Shown: positions 5,886 through 9,033 of the stretch, in pieces
Numbering within the stretch: position 1 is the stretch's first letter
Layout: the number at the start of each line of letters is the position of its first letter
From: Actinomycetes bacterium
GTDB lineage: Bacteria > Actinomycetota > Actinomycetes > S36-B12 > GCA-2699445
Direction of reading: 5' to 3'
NCBI GenBank assembly: GCA_022600255.1
Contig: JAHZKU010000121.1
Coordinates: forward strand, 1-9,033
Length of the DNA: 9,033 bases
Made by a program: the position numbers and the translations under genes
Notes under the pieces: model-generated
Database searches by the model: none
What the model was told of the DNA's origin: nothing
The model's input: the letters and a program-made list of their open reading frames with translations, nothing else

Positions 5886-5914
5886 GGGGCATGAGGCTCT
5901 GGGCGCCCTGCCCC
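5886..5914. terminator. Bidirectional terminator-like hairpin between convergent genes
   Basis: GGGGCA (5886-5891) pairs with TGCCCC (5909-5914) over a 17-nt loop that itself contains the palindrome GGGCGCCC. It lies in the 73-bp gap between the stop codons of the convergent nuclease-like and glycosyltransferase genes, 31 bases past the first stop and 13 bases past the second. No U-tract is present on either side. Confidence 0.55.
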
Positions 5915-5927
5915 ACAAAGCGACTCC

Positions 5928-7211
5928 CTACTTGGGCGCGGCTGGTCTTAGCGCCCCAGTCGGCGACGTTGGCGTGGGTGCAACGATCGCTTCCCCGAGT
6001 AGGCCCTCTAGGAGTTCGGCGCCTCTTGCACCGCCGCCAGCGGAGCCGAAGGCGGCCGCCAATTGCTCCGCGCCAGGTGTCATCGCCAGAGCGTCCGAGA
6101 CCCCCTTGCGCACGCGCGTTGCGGATAGTTTGCTGCGTGGCACCATCGTGCCCGCGCCGCACTCTCGCACCCGGCGGGCGGTTTCATTCTGGTCCCGGCC
6201 CCAAGGGATCACGCAGACCGGTACGCCCGCCGCTAGCGCCCGTTGGGTGGTGCCCATTCCGCCATGCGTCACAAGCACGTCTACCTCTGCTAAAACGGCG
6301 GCGTGGGGGAGGTGGCGTGTGATTCGAACTCGATCATTTGGGGCGTGAAACCGACTCGGATCCAGCGCAGCCGTTGTCACAATCACACTGCCGGGCTGAT
6401 CGGCTAGCGCCGCCAAGGCCGTGTCGATGATGGCCCCGTCATCCTGGAACTCTGTGGAGACGCTGACGAGGACGCGTGGGTGGGGCAAATCCCCGATCCA
6501 TTCCGGGGCAGTTTCGGGCTCGGTCCATAGGCCCGGGCCGATCGCGCGGATCGACTCAGGCCAGTCGCGACGCGGGTAGTCGAATGGTTCTGCTGTGCGA
6601 TACAGGAGTAGGTCCGCTCTGTCATAGACGTCGGCGTAAGAGTCCAGCGCCGCAACCCCAAGCTTCGCGCGAAGGGCATTGAGTTTCTTGATGCTGTTGC
6701 GCGTGGCGCGCTTGGACAAGCTCCAGACCACGCGATCTCGGATCCGATCCAGCCGATTTTTTGGTGGGGGAAAGCCTGGCCCGAACGCTGGCACATCGGG
6801 TGAGGGTGCGGGGAGGCAATAGGGCAGGAACATGGCCCACGGCCGGGACTGGCCCTCTGCGAAAGCGGCGGCCCCCCAGGAGTTCGCGTCGACTACGAGC
6901 AGATCTGGGTCCAGTTCGGCTACGACCTCGCGCAGGTCCGTGACTTCGTGTGAGGCCCGCTCCTGCCAGCACGCCCCTGTGATCTGGAGTTGCTTTAGGG
7001 GGTTGCTTCCCTTGTAATCCGCAAGGGCGAGAGAGGCAGTGTCGGTCGATATCGGGCGATGCTCTAGCCCTGCACGCTCAACCAAGTCCACTTCGCTCGT
7101 GAGTGTCTGCATCACCACCCGGTGCCCCATCGAGCGTAGGGCGACCGCGACATCCATCATCGGGTTGAGGTGTCCTCGGGCGGGTGAGGTGTAGAACAGG
7201 ATTGTGCTCAT
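5928..7211 (-). CDS. GT1-family (macrolide-type) glycosyltransferase
   Basis: The 427-residue product is a GT-B fold, UDP-sugar-dependent glycosyltransferase of the macrolide/antibiotic type, probably cytoplasmic. The N-terminal acceptor domain starts with a Rossmann strand (I-L-F-Y-T-S-P-A-R-G-H-L-N-P). His14 is the expected catalytic base and D108 (V-V-D-A-N) the likely partner. The C-terminal donor domain carries the nucleotide-sugar motif at about 316-341: H-G-G-M-G-T, then A-A-G-V-P, then R-D-Q near the end. The length is normal. The frame is open up to 7388, but the ATG at 7211 is correct: the family start motif follows at once, GGAG lies 6 nt upstream, and the upstream part lies inside tetR. 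This ATG overlaps the tetR stop by 4 nt (ATGA), indicating translational coupling. Enzymes like this attach sugars to macrolides, flavonoids or other hydroxylated small molecules. The acceptor is unknown; drug inactivation is an inference. Confidence 0.93.
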   Translation of the reverse strand: MSTILFYTSPARGHLNPMMDVAVALRSMGHRVVMQTLTSEVDLVERAGLEHRPISTDTASLALADYKGSNPLKQLQITGACWQERASHEVTDLREVVAELDPDLLVVDANSWGAAAFAEGQSRPWAMFLPYCLPAPSPDVPAFGPGFPPPKNRLDRIRDRVVWSLSKRATRNSIKKLNALRAKLGVAALDSYADVYDRADLLLYRTAEPFDYPRRDWPESIRAIGPGLWTEPETAPEWIGDLPHPRVLVSVSTEFQDDGAIIDTALAALADQPGSVIVTTAALDPSRFHAPNDRVRITRHLPHAAVLAEVDVLVTHGGMGTTQRALAAGVPVCVIPWGRDQNETARRVRECGAGTMVPRSKLSATRVRKGVSDALAMTPGAEQLAAAFGSAGGGARGAELLEGLLGEAIVAPTPTSPTGALRPAAPK

Positions 7212-7783
7212 TTTGACTCCAGTTGTGCGTGAACCAGTTGGGACATGACGGCTTGGGTGGCTGCTGCAGACCTGTGCAGGTCTAGCCGCAGCACCTTCCA
7301 TACGTAGATGTCGGTAGCGACGACGAGTGCATCGATTGCCGCTTGGGTCGGATCGGCCAGCATCGGTTGGAAACACCGTTCCACCCAAGTTCGGTGGAAC
7401 GTGCGACCGGTGGCCACCGCTTCTTTAGCCAGTTCATCCCCAGTGTCTTCTTGCCGCAGGAGATTTAGCACGAGTCGTCCCTCGGCCTCGTAGTGGGCGC
7501 AAAGGTTCGTAATGGCGGATTCAACATCTTCATCGGCAGGATCAGCCAGCTGGTCCTGAATCCTCGCGGAGACCCGTTCGCGTACCGCAGCCAGACAGCC
7601 ATCACGGGATCCCATGTGCCGCAGGACGGTTTGAACGCTCACCCCCGAACCCGTTGCGATGGCTTGCAGTGTGACCTCACCAATCGGGAGTGAACTAAGC
7701 AACTCCTCGGTGCAATCAGCGATCCGCTCGTTGGTGCGGCTCGCGCTCTCGCTGCGTCGGGCCATGTTGTAGGTGCGTGTCAC
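7208..7783 (-). CDS. TetR-family transcriptional regulator
   Basis: The 191-residue product has the normal TetR size. The N-terminal DNA-binding domain spans about residues 17-62. Its helix-turn-helix is at about 37-57 (V-T-L-Q-A-I-A, G-V-S-V-Q-T-V-L-R-H-M). The remainder is a helical, variable ligand and dimerisation domain. The GTG start at 7783 is supported by AAGGAGG (complement of 7788-7794), 4 nt away. An internal ATG six codons later is less well placed. It is the first gene of an operon with the glycosyltransferase, which begins within its stop codon. Members usually repress their own operon and release DNA on binding a small molecule, so the ligand here may be the glycosyltransferase acceptor. 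Candidate operator repeats lie just upstream, on the promoter. Confidence 0.93.
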   Translation of the reverse strand: MTRTYNMARRSESASRTNERIADCTEELLSSLPIGEVTLQAIATGSGVSVQTVLRHMGSRDGCLAAVRERVSARIQDQLADPADEDVESAITNLCAHYEAEGRLVLNLLRQEDTGDELAKEAVATGRTFHRTWVERCFQPMLADPTQAAIDALVVATDIYVWKVLRLDLHRSAAATQAVMSQLVHAQLESK

Positions 7784-7787
7784 GAAA

Positions 7788-7794
7788 CCTCCTT
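7788..7794 (-). promoter_or_regulatory. Strong ribosome binding site of tetR
   Basis: On the complement, AAGGAGG lies 4 nt before GTG (7781-7783). It is the best Shine-Dalgarno match in the window and decides the GTG start over the ATG at codon 7. Confidence 0.85.
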
Positions 7795-7795
7795 A

Positions 7796-7824
7796 TTGAT
7801 GAGAACCCTATCAACATGAATATT
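7796..7824 (+). promoter_or_regulatory. Possible overlapping plus-strand promoter
   Basis: TTGATG (7796-7801) and AATATT (7819-7824) are separated by 17 nt. The -35 is a good match and the -10 a moderate one. It would transcribe towards the zinc-ribbon gene. It lies back to back with the tetR promoter and shares the same candidate operator, so one regulator could govern both directions. The weak -10 leaves this uncertain. Confidence 0.35.
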
Positions 7825-7833
7825 CCATGTCAA
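7805..7833 (-). promoter_or_regulatory. Promoter of the tetR-glycosyltransferase operon
   Basis: On the complement a perfect -35 TTGACA (7828-7833) is followed, after exactly 17 nt, by TAGGGT (7805-7810), an acceptable -10 of the TAnnnT type. Transcription would start a few bases before the ribosome site, giving a very short leader. The imperfect palindrome at 7814-7830 covers the spacer and part of the -35, as expected of a self-repressing TetR protein. Confidence 0.6.
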
Positions 7834-7851
7834 TCTAGGTAACATGAATAT
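7813..7851. promoter_or_regulatory. Candidate TetR operator repeats
   Basis: ACATG (7814-7818) and CATGT (7826-7830) form an inverted repeat spaced by 7 nt, a 17-bp dyad of TetR-operator size. The left half, AACATGAATAT (7813-7823), is repeated exactly at 7841-7851, 28 bp further on. TTGAT (7796-7800) and ATCAA (7810-7814) form another small dyad beside it. These are the likely binding sites of the adjacent TetR protein, judged by position and symmetry only. Confidence 0.5.
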
Positions 7852-7858
7852 GCGTGCA

Positions 7859-7899
7859 GGGCGCCGCCAGACAAGCTTGGGCGACCCGGTGGGGCGCCC
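7859..7899. repeat. 7-bp inverted repeat in the zinc-ribbon leader
   Basis: GGGCGCC (7859-7865) is the exact reverse complement of GGCGCCC (7893-7899), with a 27-nt loop. It lies between the candidate promoters and the zinc-ribbon ATG. If transcription starts near 7831, this would be part of an untranslated leader of about 160 nt. It may be a chance GC-rich pairing. Confidence 0.25.
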
Positions 7900-7990
7900 G
7901 GCTACTCTGGAGATCACCGAGGGTAGCGATCCCGGGGTGCGCGTAAGCCGATCAGGACGGACTGTGAAACGCAGGGAAGGTGTTAGCGAC

Positions 7991-8179
7991 ATGAGACCAG
8001 AGGACCGCAAAGAAGACCAGAGCGGCGACGACCAGGAGGGCGAGAATCGGGCGTGCCGTGAATGCGGTGGACCCATGGCAGAGGACTGGCGGTTGCATCA
8101 GGGTGATCCGAACAATGCGCTGTGTGAGAAGTGTTGGCGGAACTCCCATTGGGGGCCAGTAGAAGCGAGGGGGGTTTAG
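7991..8179 (+). CDS. Small zinc-ribbon protein
   Basis: From the ATG at 7991 the product has 62 residues. A polar, charged N-terminus (about 1-20) precedes a four-cysteine zinc ribbon: C22-R-E-C25, then C45-E-K-C48, followed by W-R-N-S-H-W. Such knuckles bind one zinc ion and often mediate protein or nucleic-acid contacts. No wider domain is recognised. GGGAAGG lies about 10 nt before this ATG. The frame is open further upstream to an ATG at 7844, with AGGT before it, which would give 111 residues. The extra 49 residues show no domain, so the short form is preferred. The gene is divergent from tetR and could share its control region. Confidence 0.6.
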   Translation: MRPEDRKEDQSGDDQEGENRACRECGGPMAEDWRLHQGDPNNALCEKCWRNSHWGPVEARGV

Positions 8180-8221
8180 CGGACGCTCGGCGAGCACGCC
8201 CCACCCCAACCCGTCGCAAGC

Positions 8222-8277
8222 CGCACCGGTGCGCTACCGAGCCATCACAGCAATTGAAATATGGAACCGGGCTGTGA
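8222..8277. terminator. Bidirectional terminator-like hairpins between convergent genes
   Basis: The palindrome CGCACCGGTGCG (8222-8233) is followed by TCACAGC (8245-8251), which pairs perfectly with GCTGTGA (8271-8277) over a 19-nt, partly AT-rich loop. Both lie in the 128-bp gap between the stop codons of the zinc-ribbon and DUF389 genes, where terminators for both strands are expected. Confidence 0.5.
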
Positions 8278-8307
8278 GCCGCTGCGGACTGACTCTTCGC
8301 GGATGAA

Positions 8308-9033
8308 CTACTGGTCGCTGTCGCCGGGGTAATCGCGCGCGCCACCGGTGACTAGGGCCACCTTCATGTCGACGGCCTGTAGTCCCGCATCGTCCAGCTC
8401 AGCGCGTAGTTCTTCGGGTTTTACTGCGTCAGGTGGGGCGCCCAGAGCCACGATCATCAGCACGCCGTTCTCGACGCCGATCTTGGTGATGACCCAGTTT
8501 TGCTGGTCCGCCCACTCTTGGGCGATCGGGGTTGCTGTGTAGCTGATCCTCGCGTCTTGAATGATGCTAAATGAGCCGAAGCCCAAGGGGATGGCAACCA
8601 CAATCACGAGGCCCACCACCCGGGCAATCCCCCGCTTGCTCAGGTCACCAACCTCTCGTCCCGACTCGACCGCAGCTTCCCGGACTTTGAAGACGAGCAT
8701 GGCCATGGTGCCGGTGAAGATGATGGCCGCCACGTTAGTTCCGAACAGGACCAACGCCCCGAACGCTTCGTTGTAGTTGGTTTCCTGGAGCACGAGTCCG
8801 CACACGGCCAGCGGAGGCACCAGCGCAATTGCGATGGCCACACCCGGCAGGGTGTCCGATACGTCTTTGCGGACAAGAGCGAAGGCGCCGACGAGGCCGG
8901 TGGCCAGCGCCGCTACGAGATCGATCATCTTCGGATTGATGCGGCTGGCGATCTGCGAGTTCCCGTCGGAGGTGAAGGTCCAGTCCAACAAGCCCGCCAG
9001 GTAACCCAGAGCGATCACGAGTAAGGCGCCGAC
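8308..9033 (-). CDS. DUF389 membrane protein, C-terminal part (5' end beyond the window)
   Basis: 241 codons are visible and the frame is open through the right edge, so the true start lies outside; the GTG at 9018 is not the start. About five hydrophobic segments are seen: one at the edge, one beginning I-D-L-V-A-A-L-A, one with G-V-A-I-A-I-A-L-V-P-P-L, one around A-I-I-F-T-G-T-M-A-M-L, and one with V-V-G-L-V-I-V-V-A-I. The A-L-V-P-P-L motif and the following N-x-x-A...G-T-N-V-A-A-I pattern are typical of DUF389. The last 75 or so residues are soluble and contain D-A-V-K-P-E-E-L-R-A-E-L. The family is widespread in bacteria and archaea and is a membrane protein of unknown function. Neighbours give no hint of a role. 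Confidence 0.9.
   Translation of the reverse strand, partial: VGALLVIALGYLAGLLDWTFTSDGNSQIASRINPKMIDLVAALATGLVGAFALVRKDVSDTLPGVAIAIALVPPLAVCGLVLQETNYNEAFGALVLFGTNVAAIIFTGTMAMLVFKVREAAVESGREVGDLSKRGIARVVGLVIVVAIPLGFGSFSIIQDARISYTATPIAQEWADQQNWVITKIGVENGVLMIVALGAPPDAVKPEELRAELDDAGLQAVDMKVALVTGGARDYPGDSDQ

Noticed and set aside
7212..7388. N-terminal extension of the glycosyltransferase frame by 59 residues
   Set aside because: The extension lies inside tetR, is Arg/Pro-rich, and precedes the family's normal start motif. A ribosome site fits the ATG at 7211.

Overview
The window is a GC-rich (about 60% by eye) stretch that looks actinobacterial. The evidence is the protein families present (a YCII-like small protein, short Ser/Thr/Pro-rich lipoproteins, a macrolide-type GT1 glycosyltransferase under a TetR regulator), GTG starts, and terminator-like hairpins without U-tracts. 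No rRNA, tRNA, CRISPR array, transposase or phage gene was found. The species cannot be named from the sequence.

Layout: bases 1-478 carry no supportable gene and end in nested inverted repeats that probably terminate the first gene. A small exported protein of unknown function (479-874, minus) and a YCII-related protein (1308-1622, minus) follow, separated by a gene-poor gap with three adjacent small hairpins. Next come two plus-strand genes for small helical proteins: one begins in a lipoprotein-like linker but has no signal peptide (1758-2051), and the other is a complete lipoprotein (2129-2620). A 466-bp convergent gap dense in inverted repeats leads to a SulP anion transporter with a STAS domain (3087-4832, minus).

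A divergent gap with a strong hairpin precedes a gene of an uncharacterised family (5171-5854, plus). Its N-terminal half has the E/D/ExQ spacing of PD-(D/E)XK nucleases, and its C-terminal part looks like a winged helix. It converges on a two-gene operon (minus) in which tetR (7208-7783) overlaps a GT-B glycosyltransferase (5928-7211) by 4 nt. Upstream of tetR a compact region holds a good minus-strand promoter, an overlapping plus-strand promoter-like pair and repeated half-sites. A small zinc-ribbon gene (7991-8179) lies divergently. The right end holds the C-terminal part of a DUF389 membrane protein (8308 to the edge, minus).

The clearest functional unit is tetR plus glycosyltransferase, with the looks of a ligand-induced modification or detoxification module. 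SulP and DUF389 are stand-alone membrane proteins. I see no defence island or other unmistakable new multi-gene system. The best leads are the nuclease-like gene with its upstream hairpin, the hairpin cluster at 2699-2882, and the divergent control region at 7788-7851.
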